From contig JADYYY010000020.1 in NCBI GenBank assembly GCA_020853395.1, forward strand, positions 1 to 59,210: a stretch of DNA of 59,210 nt, read 5' to 3'. Shown here in pieces: positions 41,286 through 50,639 of this stretch (position 1 is its first letter; every line of letters begins with the position of its first letter). The notes under the pieces were generated by a model. That model was not told where the DNA came from and did not search any database. It saw nothing but the letters and a program-made list of their open reading frames with translations. The position numbers and the translations under genes are program-made. This stretch comes from Acidobacteriota bacterium. GTDB lineage: Bacteria; Acidobacteriota; Vicinamibacteria; Vicinamibacterales; SCN-69-37.

Positions 41286-43106
41286 ATGCAGAAGAGATGG
41301 AAACGGTCGGTGATGGTGTCGGCCGTGGCGATCGTCGCCGCTGCCGCCGGCGTGTGGGCAGCCGATCCGCCGGACTTCGTGCCGGACGCGAAGTTCACCG
41401 GGTCGTCGCTGACCGGGTGGCGGGTTCTCGGCCAGGCTGACTGGCGGGCGGAGAACGGCGAGCTCGTCGGCCGTGCCAAGGGCGATGCCGGCGGCTGGCT
41501 GGTCATGGACAAGGCCTTTCAGGATCTCCAGTTCTTCGCGAACCTGCGTGGCGATGCCGGTAGCCGGACGGGCGTGCTGCTGCGCGCGGAGAAGACCGCG
41601 GATGGTGGGATGCGCGGCGTCTACGTATCGTTCGCGGATGGCGATCACGTGTCCTATCGCGTGACGCTCGACGCGCAGGGACGGGAGACGAACCGCGTGC
41701 GGATCGGCACGGCGCCGGCGGCTGGTTCACCGGCCGCGACGGCGGCCGCCGCCGCGAAGCTCGCGCCGGGCGACTGGAACCCCGTCAAGATCAACATCTG
41801 GAACGAGACCGTGCGCACGTGGCCGGGCGCGGGCGGCGTGTTCGCCGATCAGGAGACCGGCACGTTCGGACCGGTCGCGCTCTACGTGGGAGGCACGGGC
41901 GAGGTCCGCTACAAGGACGTCGCGTGGAAGGACGTCAACGTCGTGGAGCTGCCGGACGAGGTCGTGAACAGCCGGTTCACGATCAAGCGGCTGAGCGAGC
42001 TGTACTACGGCTGGTCCGCCGTCGCCTCGGACGTCAATCGCGACGGCGCCATGGACATCATCTCGGGCCCGTTCGTCTACTTCGGGCCGAACTTCACGAT
42101 GCGCCGGATCTACCGGATGGATCGGGTCTACAACCCGGCCACCGAGTACGCCCCGGACATGGTGAACTTCACCCACGACTTCACCGGTGACGGCTACCCC
42201 GACGTCCTCGCTTCCGGCTGGGATCGCAAGCTGGGCACGCGGCCCATCGATCTGTACGTCAACCCGAAGGGCGAGCCGCGGCGCTGGAGTCACACGACCG
42301 TGATGGCGACGCCGATCTCCGAGAGCGTGCTGATGAAGGACGTCGACGGCGACAGCACGCCGGAGTTCATCTTCGCGGTGGCGGACGGCTACGCGTTCGC
42401 GAAGCCGGGGCCGGATCCGGCGCAACCGTGGATCGTGCACAACGTCGCGCCGGCGGGCCAGCGAGGCAACATCCACGGGCTCGGCGGCGTCGGCGACGTG
42501 AACGGCGACGGCAAGGCCGACATCGTGACGATCAGCGGCTGGTACGAGCAGCCGGCCGGCGGCGCCACCGTCAAGCCATGGGCGTTCCATCCCTACTCCT
42601 TCGGGACGGCGTCCACCGAGATGGGCGTCTTCGACGTCAACGGCGACGGGCTCACCGACGTCGTCGCGAGCCTGAGCGTGCACGGCTGGGGGTTGGCCTG
42701 GTACGAACAGAAGAAAGCGGCCGACGGCAGCCGGACGTTCGAGAAGCACGACATCGCGACCGACTACTCCACGAAGAACGCCGGCAACGTCGTGTTCTCG
42801 GAGGCGCACGCGGCGCGGTTCGTCGACATGACCGGCGACAAGATCCCCGACTTCGTCGTCGGCAAGCGCTACTGGTCGCACCTCGAGACGTACAACGGCC
42901 CGGATCCCTACGGCCCCGCGGCGATCTACGTCTATCGAACGGTGCGGAACGCGAAGGCACCCGGCGGCGCCGAGTTCGTCCCGGAGCTCCTGCACAACCG
43001 GGGAGGCGTGGGCTCCGCGTTCGAGGTCGCCGACCTCAACAAGGACGGCAAGCCCGACATCGCCGTCGCCAACGCATACGGCACGCAGGTGCTGCTGAGC
43101 AAGTGA
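41286..43106 (+). CDS. Secreted jelly-roll plus seven-repeat FG-GAP/VCBS propeller protein
   Basis: 606 residues; GAGGAGG precedes the ATG. Signal peptide VMVSAVAIVAAAAGVWA. DUF1080-like N-terminal domain (FTGSSLTGWRVLGQADW), then seven FG-GAP loops: DVNRDGAMDI, DFTGDGYPDV, DVDGDSTPEF, DVNGDGKADI, DVNGDGLTDV, DMTGDKIPDF and DLNKDGKPDI. The C-terminal third is strikingly close to the paralogue at 360-2240: both read HGWGLAWYEQ, then DYSTKNAG or DFSTKNAG, and end with RTVRN(A/P)KAPGGAEFVP. It is divergent from the DUF2723 gene by 100 bp and convergent with a small cupredoxin. Its role is probably calcium-dependent surface or glycan binding. Confidence 0.86.
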   Translation: MQKRWKRSVMVSAVAIVAAAAGVWAADPPDFVPDAKFTGSSLTGWRVLGQADWRAENGELVGRAKGDAGGWLVMDKAFQDLQFFANLRGDAGSRTGVLLRAEKTADGGMRGVYVSFADGDHVSYRVTLDAQGRETNRVRIGTAPAAGSPAATAAAAAKLAPGDWNPVKINIWNETVRTWPGAGGVFADQETGTFGPVALYVGGTGEVRYKDVAWKDVNVVELPDEVVNSRFTIKRLSELYYGWSAVASDVNRDGAMDIISGPFVYFGPNFTMRRIYRMDRVYNPATEYAPDMVNFTHDFTGDGYPDVLASGWDRKLGTRPIDLYVNPKGEPRRWSHTTVMATPISESVLMKDVDGDSTPEFIFAVADGYAFAKPGPDPAQPWIVHNVAPAGQRGNIHGLGGVGDVNGDGKADIVTISGWYEQPAGGATVKPWAFHPYSFGTASTEMGVFDVNGDGLTDVVASLSVHGWGLAWYEQKKAADGSRTFEKHDIATDYSTKNAGNVVFSEAHAARFVDMTGDKIPDFVVGKRYWSHLETYNGPDPYGPAAIYVYRTVRNAKAPGGAEFVPELLHNRGGVGSAFEVADLNKDGKPDIAVANAYGTQVLLSK

Positions 43107-43118
43107 GCGGCCGCCATC

Positions 43119-43179
43119 GAGGGTCTGCACTGCTCACGGCGTGTCGCCGCGGAGTCGCACGCCGGGGCGGCAGACCCTC
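43119..43179. terminator. Bidirectional terminator-like nested stem-loop
   Basis: A perfect 10-bp outer stem (GAGGGTCTGC / GCAGACCCTC) encloses a perfect 7-bp inner stem (CGGCGTG 43137-43143 / CACGCCG 43158-43164). It fills the 79-bp gap between the convergent FG-GAP and cupredoxin genes. There is no U-tract on either side, so it may protect 3' ends rather than terminate. Confidence 0.55.
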
Positions 43180-43185
43180 GCGGCC

Positions 43186-43578
43186 TCATTCACAGTAGAG
43201 TCCCGTGCACTCCGGAGGTGGCGCGCCGGAGGCGGCGCTCACGCTGCCGATCATCGACGGGTGGATCGAGCAGTGATAGTTCGTGCCGTCGGACGGCATC
43301 GTGACCTCGGTGCTCGTCGCGCCCGGCGCGATGTCGCCCGTGTCGATCGATCCGTCGTTCAGCACGACGCGGTGCGTGACCGTGTCGTCGTTCTTGAACA
43401 CGACCGGCTTGCCGCCGGCGGCCGCCGGATTCGGATTGAACGACTGCGCGCCGTTCTCTCGGATGACGTGAACGACGACCGCGTTCGCCGACGGTTCCGT
43501 CGGCGACTTGGCCTTGCTGCACGCGCCGCCCAGGATGCTGGTGGCGACGACGGCGCACGTGAGGAGACACACTCGCAT
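43186..43578 (-). CDS. Small exported cupredoxin (plastocyanin/azurin-like), possible lipoprotein
   Basis: 130 residues. The N-terminal LTCAVVATSILGGACSK may be a lipoprotein signal (Cys20), though GGAC is a weak lipobox; then a Ser/Pro linker. The cupredoxin core has His in VTHRVVLND and the Cys-His-Met cluster YHCSIHPSMIGS, giving a full type 1 copper set. It probably shuttles single electrons in the periplasm, possibly from the PQQ dehydrogenases. The end carries two further cysteines (PECTGLYCE), perhaps a disulphide. It converges with the FG-GAP gene and is divergent from the TIM-barrel operon at 43736. Confidence 0.8.
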   Translation of the reverse strand: MRVCLLTCAVVATSILGGACSKAKSPTEPSANAVVVHVIRENGAQSFNPNPAAAGGKPVVFKNDDTVTHRVVLNDGSIDTGDIAPGATSTEVTMPSDGTNYHCSIHPSMIGSVSAASGAPPPECTGLYCE

Positions 43579-43735
43579 AGACCCTCCGCGCAGCCTGTGC
43601 GCAAGTCAGGTGCCACGTGGAGGCAAGGCGAGAGAACCCGCGAGGCCGGCGCGGGTTTACGATGGCCGAAACCGCTTACGCGAGACGAGGCCCGTGGCCC
43701 CGAAGCCCCGAGGCGAAGAGGCAAGGAGGAGCGCG

Positions 43736-44656
43736 ATGCCCAGTCGTGACACTCGCACCGAAGTGAGCCGGCGTGATCTGTTGCGCGCGAGCGCGCTCGC
43801 GCCCGTCGCGCTCGTCAGCCTTGACCGCCTCGACCGCGCCACGCCGGCGGCCGTGGTGCCGCCGCCCTACACGTTGTCGATCAACATCGAGATCATGTTC
43901 CGCGCCACGCGGCTCACGAGAGCCGACCGCATCCGGTTCATCGCGGATCGCGGCTTCAAGGCGTACAGCTTCTGGAGCGCCGACGAGGCCGAGCGTGCCG
44001 CGATGCTGAAGGCGCAGAAGGAGACAGGGCTGACGTGCGTCAGCCTCGTCGGGACGGGCACCGCCGGTGGGACCACCGGGTTCACCCGACCGGGAGCGGC
44101 CGACGCGTTGCTCGGCGAGTTCCGCGAGCGTATCGCCATCGCACGCCAGTTCGGCACGCCCGACCTGATCAGCTTCGTCGGGGAGCTGCAGGCCGACGTC
44201 TCGTGGGAGACGCAGCGCACCGGCATCGTGGATGGCTTGAAGCGCGCCGGCGACCTGGCGGCCGCGGCTGGCGTGACGATCACGGTCGAGCCCTTGAGCG
44301 TCGGACCGAAGGAGCGGCGCCGCGCGCTGGATCGCACCGCCGAGTGCTATCCGGTGATCCGCGACGTGGGCCACCCGAACGTCAAGGTCTGTTTCGATCT
44401 CTACCACTTGCAGCGGACCGAAGGGAATCTCGTGGAGAACCTGCGCCGAGGGTTGCAGGAGCCGTTGATCAAGATCGTCCAGATCGGCGACAACCCCGGC
44501 CGGCTCGAGCCTGGCACCGGCGAAATCCACTATCCCTTCGTCTTCAAGGAGCTTCGGCGCTTGAACTACCGCGGCTACCTGGACACCGAGATGGGCACGT
44601 CCAGCACGCCCGAGCACGCGATGGACGTGGCGCGCCGGCTGTCCGAGGAGAACTGA
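43736..44656 (+). CDS. Exported hydroxypyruvate isomerase-like TIM-barrel protein
   Basis: 306 residues from the ATG at 43736, with AAGGAGGAG upstream; the frame extends higher without a ribosome site. The N-terminus has a twin-arginine pattern ([20 protein letters not shown]). The TIM barrel resembles hydroxypyruvate isomerase and sugar phosphate isomerase/epimerase proteins: [41 protein letters not shown] and [10 protein letters not shown] hold the predicted metal-binding Glu, Asp, Gln and Glu. Being exported it probably acts on a free sugar or keto-sugar. A DUF1080 gene starts two bases after its stop, then CstA, so it heads an operon. Confidence 0.85.
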   Translation: MPSRDTRTEVSRRDLLRASALAPVALVSLDRLDRATPAAVVPPPYTLSINIEIMFRATRLTRADRIRFIADRGFKAYSFWSADEAERAAMLKAQKETGLTCVSLVGTGTAGGTTGFTRPGAADALLGEFRERIAIARQFGTPDLISFVGELQADVSWETQRTGIVDGLKRAGDLAAAAGVTITVEPLSVGPKERRRALDRTAECYPVIRDVGHPNVKVCFDLYHLQRTEGNLVENLRRGLQEPLIKIVQIGDNPGRLEPGTGEIHYPFVFKELRRLNYRGYLDTEMGTSSTPEHAMDVARRLSEEN

Positions 44657-44658
44657 CC

Positions 44659-45327
<669 letters not shown>

Positions 45328-45349
45328 GACCCGTGTTCAGCACCCCGCC

Positions 45350-47416
45350 ATGCCTCGTGTTCTGCGTCATCTGATCTGGATCGGCGTCGCGGTGCTCACC
45401 GCGTTCGCGCTGGCGGGCATCGCGCTCGACCGCGGCGAGCCGGTCAACAGCATGTGGCTCGTCGTGGCGTCCGTCGGCTGCTACGCCATCGGCTACCGCT
45501 TCTACGCGAAATGGATCGCCGCGCGGGTGATGGCGCTCGACGATCGGCGCGCCACGCCGGCCGAGCGGCTTCGCAACGGGCACGACTTCGAGCCCACCAA
45601 CAAGTGGATCGTGTTCGGCCATCACTTCGCGGCGATCGCCGGGCCCGGCCCGCTCGTCGGCCCGACGCTCGCGGCCCAGTTCGGCTATCTGCCCGGCACG
45701 CTGTGGATCATCGTCGGCGCGGTGCTGGCTGGCTGCGTGCAGGACTTCGTGATCCTGTTCGCCTCGATGCGGCGTGACGGCAAGTCGCTCGGGCAGATGG
45801 CGAAGGAGGAGATCGGCGCGATCGGCGGCGTCACGGCGCTCGTCACCGTGCTGCTCATCATGATCATCCTGCTCGCCGTCGTCAGCCTCGTCGTGGTCAA
45901 CGCGCTGCGCGACAGCGCCTGGGGCACGTTCACGATCGCGGCGACGATGCCGATCGCCGTGTTCATGGGCGTGTACCTGCGGTACTGGCGTCCGGGCCGC
46001 GTGCTCGAGTGCTCGTTGATCGGCTTCGTGCTGGTCGTCGCGAGCATCGTGGGCGGCCAGGCGGTGGCGGCCTCACCGTCGCTCGCGCCCGTCTTCACCT
46101 TGAGCGGCATGACGCTCGCGTGGCTGGTGATCGGCTACGGCTTCCTCGCGAGCGCGCTGCCGGTCTGGCTGCTGCTCGCGCCGCGCGACTACCTCAGCAC
46201 GTTCGTGAAGCTCGGCGTCGTCCTGCTGCTCGGCCTGGGCATTCTCTGGGTGCGGCCGGATCTCGAGATGCCCGCGCTGACGCAGTTCGTGGACGGCACG
46301 GGGCCGGTGTTCAAGGGGAAGATCTTTCCGTTTGCCTTCATCACGATCGCGTGCGGGGCGATCTCGGGCTTCCATGCGCTGATCGCGTCCGGCACCACGC
46401 CGAAGCTGATTGCGCGCGAGTGGCACGCGTGGCCCGTCGGCTATGGCGGCATGGCGCTCGAGAGCTTCGTCGCCGTCATGGCGATGATCGCCGCCTGCGT
46501 GATGGAGCCTGGCGTGTACTTCGCCGTGAACGCGCCGGCCGGCGTCGTCGGCGCCACGCCGGCTGCGGCGGTGGCGACGATCTCCTCCTGGGGATTCCCG
46601 GTGACGGCCGATCAGATGTCCGCGCTGGCGGCCGGCGTCGGCGAGGCCACGCTCTTCGCGCGCACCGGCGGCGCGCCCTCGCTCGCGCTCGGCATGGCGC
46701 ACATCTTCTCGTCGAGCATCGGCGGCGCCGCGCTCGTCGGGTTCTGGTACCACTTCGCCATCATGTTCGAAGCGCTCTTCATCCTCACGATCATCGACGC
46801 CGGCACGCGCGTCGGGCGCTTCATGCTGCAGGATCTGCTCGGGCACGTGTACGCCCCGTTCGCTCGGACGAGCTGGATGCCGAGCGTGCTCGTCTCGAGC
46901 GCGCTCGTCGTGCTCGCCTGGGGCTACTTCCTCGTTCAAGGGGTGCTCGATCCGCTCGGCGGGATCAACTCGCTCTGGCCTCTCTTCGGGATCGCCAACC
47001 AACTGCTCGCCGCGACGGCGCTCTGCGTGGCGACGACGATCCTCGTCCGCATGCACGGCGCGCGCTACATGTGGGTGACGTGCGTGCCGCTCGCCTGGCT
47101 GCTGGCCGCCACGCTCACCGCCGCCTGGCAGAAGGTGCTGTCGCCGATGTCCGCGCTCGGCTTTCTCGCGCAGGCGGCCGAGCTCCAGCAGGCGCTCGAC
47201 GGCGGCCGCGTGGCCGCCGACCGCATCGCCGCGACGCGCGCGCTGATCTTCAACGCGCGGTTGGACGCGGCCGTCTGCGCGCTCTTCGCCGTGCTGGTCG
47301 TCGTGATTGCGGCCGACTCGGTCCGAATCTGGGCGGGCGTGCTGCGCGGAACGCTGCGGCGCACGACCAGCGAGGCGCCCTTCGTGCCCTCGCAACTCGA
47401 GCCGGAGGAGCTGTGA
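45350..47416 (+). CDS. cstA: CstA carbon-starvation / pyruvate transporter
   Basis: 688 residues, close to the E. coli length, with some 16 hydrophobic segments. The family block PTNKWIVFGHHFAAIAGPGP followed by LVGPTLAAQFGYLPGTLWI is clear, as are GFHALIASGTTPKLI and the late LFGIANQLLAA. CstA imports pyruvate and peptides under carbon starvation and works with the small YbdD protein, whose homologue overlaps this stop. The gene lies 22 bp after a DUF1080 gene in the same direction, so pyruvate or small-acid uptake is joined to sugar-processing genes. No weak or unusual start is evident. Confidence 0.93.
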   Translation: MPRVLRHLIWIGVAVLTAFALAGIALDRGEPVNSMWLVVASVGCYAIGYRFYAKWIAARVMALDDRRATPAERLRNGHDFEPTNKWIVFGHHFAAIAGPGPLVGPTLAAQFGYLPGTLWIIVGAVLAGCVQDFVILFASMRRDGKSLGQMAKEEIGAIGGVTALVTVLLIMIILLAVVSLVVVNALRDSAWGTFTIAATMPIAVFMGVYLRYWRPGRVLECSLIGFVLVVASIVGGQAVAASPSLAPVFTLSGMTLAWLVIGYGFLASALPVWLLLAPRDYLSTFVKLGVVLLLGLGILWVRPDLEMPALTQFVDGTGPVFKGKIFPFAFITIACGAISGFHALIASGTTPKLIAREWHAWPVGYGGMALESFVAVMAMIAACVMEPGVYFAVNAPAGVVGATPAAAVATISSWGFPVTADQMSALAAGVGEATLFARTGGAPSLALGMAHIFSSSIGGAALVGFWYHFAIMFEALFILTIIDAGTRVGRFMLQDLLGHVYAPFARTSWMPSVLVSSALVVLAWGYFLVQGVLDPLGGINSLWPLFGIANQLLAATALCVATTILVRMHGARYMWVTCVPLAWLLAATLTAAWQKVLSPMSALGFLAQAAELQQALDGGRVAADRIAATRALIFNARLDAAVCALFAVLVVVIAADSVRIWAGVLRGTLRRTTSEAPFVPSQLEPEEL

Positions 47417-47622
47417 GCGCGCGGAGCGCGCTGCGCCGCTTCGTCGGCGGGCCGGCCCGCCAGGCGGCGCGGCTCGTCGTCGATCTGTGTCGCGAGCTGT
47501 CGGACGAGCGCGCGTACGAGCGGCATCTCGCGGCGCACCGGACCGCGCACAGCCCGGACGAATGGCGCCGCTTCTGCGACGAGCGCCTGAAGGCCAGGTT
47601 CGCGAGAGGCCGCTGCTGCTGA
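47413..47622 (+). CDS. ybdD: YbdD/YjiX family small protein, CstA partner
   Basis: 69 residues from a GTG that overlaps the cstA stop by four bases (GTGA). The sequence ARLVVDLCRELSDERAYERH, PDEWRRFCDERLKARF and the terminal RCC match the small DUF466 family, in which the C-terminal RCC is strongly kept. In E. coli the protein is needed with CstA for pyruvate uptake. Strong coupling to cstA supports the same role here. It converges with the kinase-propeller gene, leaving 78 bp. Confidence 0.88.
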   Translation: MSARSALRRFVGGPARQAARLVVDLCRELSDERAYERHLAAHRTAHSPDEWRRFCDERLKARFARGRCC

Positions 47623-47700
47623 GCCGCCGCAGGCGTGAGATGACGCCAGGCGAGCCGGAGCGCTCGTGACCGCGGCGCCTCGTCCACGCCCGGGATCACC

Positions 47701-50415
47701 TCACCGCGCGACGCCCTCCAGCCAGTTGACGACGACGCCGAGCGGCTGATTGCCGGGCTCCTCGCCGACCGGCGCTTTCAATCGCACGAACCGGCCATCG
47801 GGGCTCACGTCGTAGGTCGGCGGCTGGCCGCCGCGCAGATAGCTGGCTTCGTACAGTTGAACTGGCGGCTTGTAGCGGAACTCACCGGCGCGTTCGGCAT
47901 TCGCGCCGAGCGAGACGCTCACGGCCATCATTTTGTTCACTTCCAGGTAGAACAGCTCGCGGCCGTCGCGCGACCACACCGGTTCGTCGCCGCCGCTGGG
48001 CGACACGCGCACCGGGGCACCCGGCCCGGGATAGGGCCGGACCCACACTTCCTGACGGCCCGTCGCATTCGACGCGTACGCCAGCCATCGCCCGTCGGGA
48101 GAGAGCGCGGCACCGGCCCCGCCATCGTTGCCCGGCGTCTCGACCACCGGCGTCGGCCGGGTGCGGGCGTTCGTCGCGAGCGCGAAGGAGACGACGTTCG
48201 TGTCGGGCGGACTGATTTCGACGGCCAGCAGCTCGGTGCCGCTCGGCGACCAGCCGACCGGATGAAAGTGGCCGGGCAGCGTGAGGTCGTCGGCGGCCGT
48301 GCTGCTCGCGTCGGCGGCAATCGAACGCAACGGCGAGGGCGACACGGTTTCGTACACGATCCGCCGGCCGTCGTTCGTCCAGAGCGGCGTGTAGTGACGC
48401 GACGTGGCGCCGTCGAACGTGAGCCGGATCGGCGGGCGCCCTTGCAGATCGTCCACCCACAGGTCGCGGTTGACGATCAGCGCGAGGCGCCGGCCGTCGG
48501 GCGAGAAGCGCGGGAACTCGACCGTGCCGAGCGCCGGGTTGACCGGGCCCAGCTCGCGCCCATCGCGATCGACCCACACGGGTGTGCCGCCGGGCTCCTC
48601 GACGGCGCCTTCATACACGAGCACGCCCGCGTTGGAGACCGAGAAGAGCGTCATCGAGCCGCCCTCGGGAATCGCTACCGTCTGCACGCGCTCGGCAACG
48701 GCGACAGGTTCGCCGCTGACGACGCCGCTCGCCGGATCGAACGGCTGAGCCATCACGGTGCCTTGCCGTCCGAACACGAGGTATCCGGGCGGCGCATATT
48801 GGGCTCTCGAATCCGAGTCCATGACGCGCGTGCGCGCGTCGCTGTCGAGCGACGCGAGATACACCGTGTTGCCGGGCTGCGCCGTGTAGAGGAATCGCCG
48901 GCCGTCGGGCAGGAAGACCGGCAGCACGTGATGGGTCTCCCTGCGCGCGGCATCCGGCGTCGTGAGCTCGACGAGTTGCCCGCTCCCGGCAGCGAGCCGC
49001 GACAAGCCGCCGGTGGCGTGGCCCACGACGATCGTGCCGTCGAGCGCCCAGGCGCCGCCGGCGGCGGCCGGCGCATCGCAGACCGTCTGGACGGTGCCGC
49101 TCTCGACGTCGATCTTTTTGAGCTTGCCGTCGGCGAAGAAGCCGAGGGCGCGGCTGTCCGGCGACCAGAAGGGCATCTGGGCGTCGAGCGTGCCTTTCAG
49201 CTCGCGGGCGTTGACCGAGTCGAGCGCGCGGATCCAGAGCGCGGCCTGCTCGCCGGGCCGATAGGCGCGGAATGCGACCAGTCGGCCGTCCGGAGAAATG
49301 GCCAGGCTCGACCGGGTCGTCGCGGTCGGGAACCTCGCGCCCGGCGGCGGCGCGAGCAGGAAGCGCACGGAGGTCGGCGGGCGGACGGCCGGACGAGCCT
49401 GCCACACCAGGAACCCGATCAATCCGGCGACGATCGCGCCGAGGCCGAGCAGCGTGCCGCGCGGCCACGCCGCACGCGCCGGCGCGGGCGGCGGCGCGCC
49501 GGCAGGGCGAGCCGTCGCTGGCGCGGCGAGCGCGTCGGCGATCTCGAGCCGCGCGACGCCGATGTCGGAGAGCCGCGCTTGCACGTCCTTGACGAGACAC
49601 CGCCGCAGCAGCCGGCGAATCGGCTCGGGCGTCTCGAGCGGCAGCGCGCTCCAGTCGGGATCGCTGCGCAGCACGCTGGCCAGCGTGTCGGAAACCGTCT
49701 CGCCGTGGAACGCGCGGCGGCCGGTCAGCATCTCGAACAGCACGCAACCGAACGCCCAGATGTCGGCGCGTTTGTCCGCCTGCCGGCCGCGGGCCTGTTC
49801 GGGCGCCATGTAGGCCGCCGTGCCGAGAATCACGCCGAGGCGGGTGAGCGCCGGGCTCGTCACCGTCGGCGAGTTGGCCGCCTCGGGCGACGGCACGGCC
49901 TGCGCCGCCCCTGCCGGATCGACGAGGCGCGCCAGACCGAAGTCGAGCACCTTCACGGTGCCGTCGGGCCGCAGCTTGATGTTGGCGGGTTTGAGATCGC
50001 GGTGGACCACCCCCTGCGCGTGCGCGGCGTCGAGCGCCTCGACGATCTGCCGCGCAATCGGCAGCGCCTCGTCGAGTGGCAGCGGCGCGAACCGCAGCGG
50101 CTCGGCGAGCGTCGGCCCGTCCACCAGCTCGAGCACGAGCGCGCGCACGAGATGCGCCGACCCGGCCGTCGCCGCGTCCTCGACGCCGTAGATGGCCGCG
50201 ATGTTCGGATGATTGAGCGAGGCGAGAATCTGCGCCTCGCGCTCGAACCGCGCGCGCCGATCGGGATCGCGCGCGAACGCTTCCGGCAGGATCTTGAGCG
50301 CGACGTCTCGTCCAAGCTTGGTGTCGCGCGCCCGGTACACCTCGCCCATGCCGCCGGCCCCCAGCGGGTGCTGGATCTCGTACGGGCCGACACGCGTACC
50401 CTCCGGATAGCTCAT
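47701..50415 (-). CDS. Ser/Thr protein kinase with one TM helix and WD40-like (TolB/PD40) propeller
   Basis: 904 residues from the ATG at 50415 (MSYPEGTRVGPYEI). Kinase about 10-290: GAGGMGEVYRARDTKLGRDV, VALKI lysine at 41, HRDLKPANIKL near 140, LDFGLARL and AYMAPEQARGRQADKRADIW; an RD kinase with all key residues. A Pro/Ala linker leads to one membrane helix (LLGLGAIVAGLIGFLVW, about 327-345). The periplasmic part is a PD40-type propeller with repeats such as LAISPDGRLVAFRA, PFWSPDSRALGFFADG, RFSPDGRRLALIVN and ALSPDGRWLAYASN. Such receptor kinases are abundant in Acidobacteria; the signal is unknown. It is divergent from the GH109 operon. Confidence 0.9.
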   Translation of the reverse strand: MSYPEGTRVGPYEIQHPLGAGGMGEVYRARDTKLGRDVALKILPEAFARDPDRRARFEREAQILASLNHPNIAAIYGVEDAATAGSAHLVRALVLELVDGPTLAEPLRFAPLPLDEALPIARQIVEALDAAHAQGVVHRDLKPANIKLRPDGTVKVLDFGLARLVDPAGAAQAVPSPEAANSPTVTSPALTRLGVILGTAAYMAPEQARGRQADKRADIWAFGCVLFEMLTGRRAFHGETVSDTLASVLRSDPDWSALPLETPEPIRRLLRRCLVKDVQARLSDIGVARLEIADALAAPATARPAGAPPPAPARAAWPRGTLLGLGAIVAGLIGFLVWQARPAVRPPTSVRFLLAPPPGARFPTATTRSSLAISPDGRLVAFRAYRPGEQAALWIRALDSVNARELKGTLDAQMPFWSPDSRALGFFADGKLKKIDVESGTVQTVCDAPAAAGGAWALDGTIVVGHATGGLSRLAAGSGQLVELTTPDAARRETHHVLPVFLPDGRRFLYTAQPGNTVYLASLDSDARTRVMDSDSRAQYAPPGYLVFGRQGTVMAQPFDPASGVVSGEPVAVAERVQTVAIPEGGSMTLFSVSNAGVLVYEGAVEEPGGTPVWVDRDGRELGPVNPALGTVEFPRFSPDGRRLALIVNRDLWVDDLQGRPPIRLTFDGATSRHYTPLWTNDGRRIVYETVSPSPLRSIAADASSTAADDLTLPGHFHPVGWSPSGTELLAVEISPPDTNVVSFALATNARTRPTPVVETPGNDGGAGAALSPDGRWLAYASNATGRQEVWVRPYPGPGAPVRVSPSGGDEPVWSRDGRELFYLEVNKMMAVSVSLGANAERAGEFRYKPPVQLYEASYLRGGQPPTYDVSPDGRFVRLKAPVGEEPGNQPLGVVVNWLEGVAR

Positions 50416-50639
50416 CCGTCCACGGATTATACGGGGACGATCGCGTGCGACACCGGACGACGGACGGGCGCCGGAGAAGCTGTCAGCCAGGCGTCGCGTC
50501 GCGAGCGCCGACTCACCCTCTACGATCCACGACTCGGTACTCGCACGCGCCGCGGCCCGCGCCGCGCCGGTCGCTCGCAGCGCGGGCCGCGAGCCGCGAT
50601 CTATCATTCGTCCCGCAGGCATTTTCCACGGAGCACGTC

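Noticed and set aside
41185..41512. Longer start of the DUF2723 protein at 41512
   Set aside because: The extension overlaps the start and signal peptide of the divergent FG-GAP gene and is low-complexity; the GTG at 41185 fits the membrane domain.
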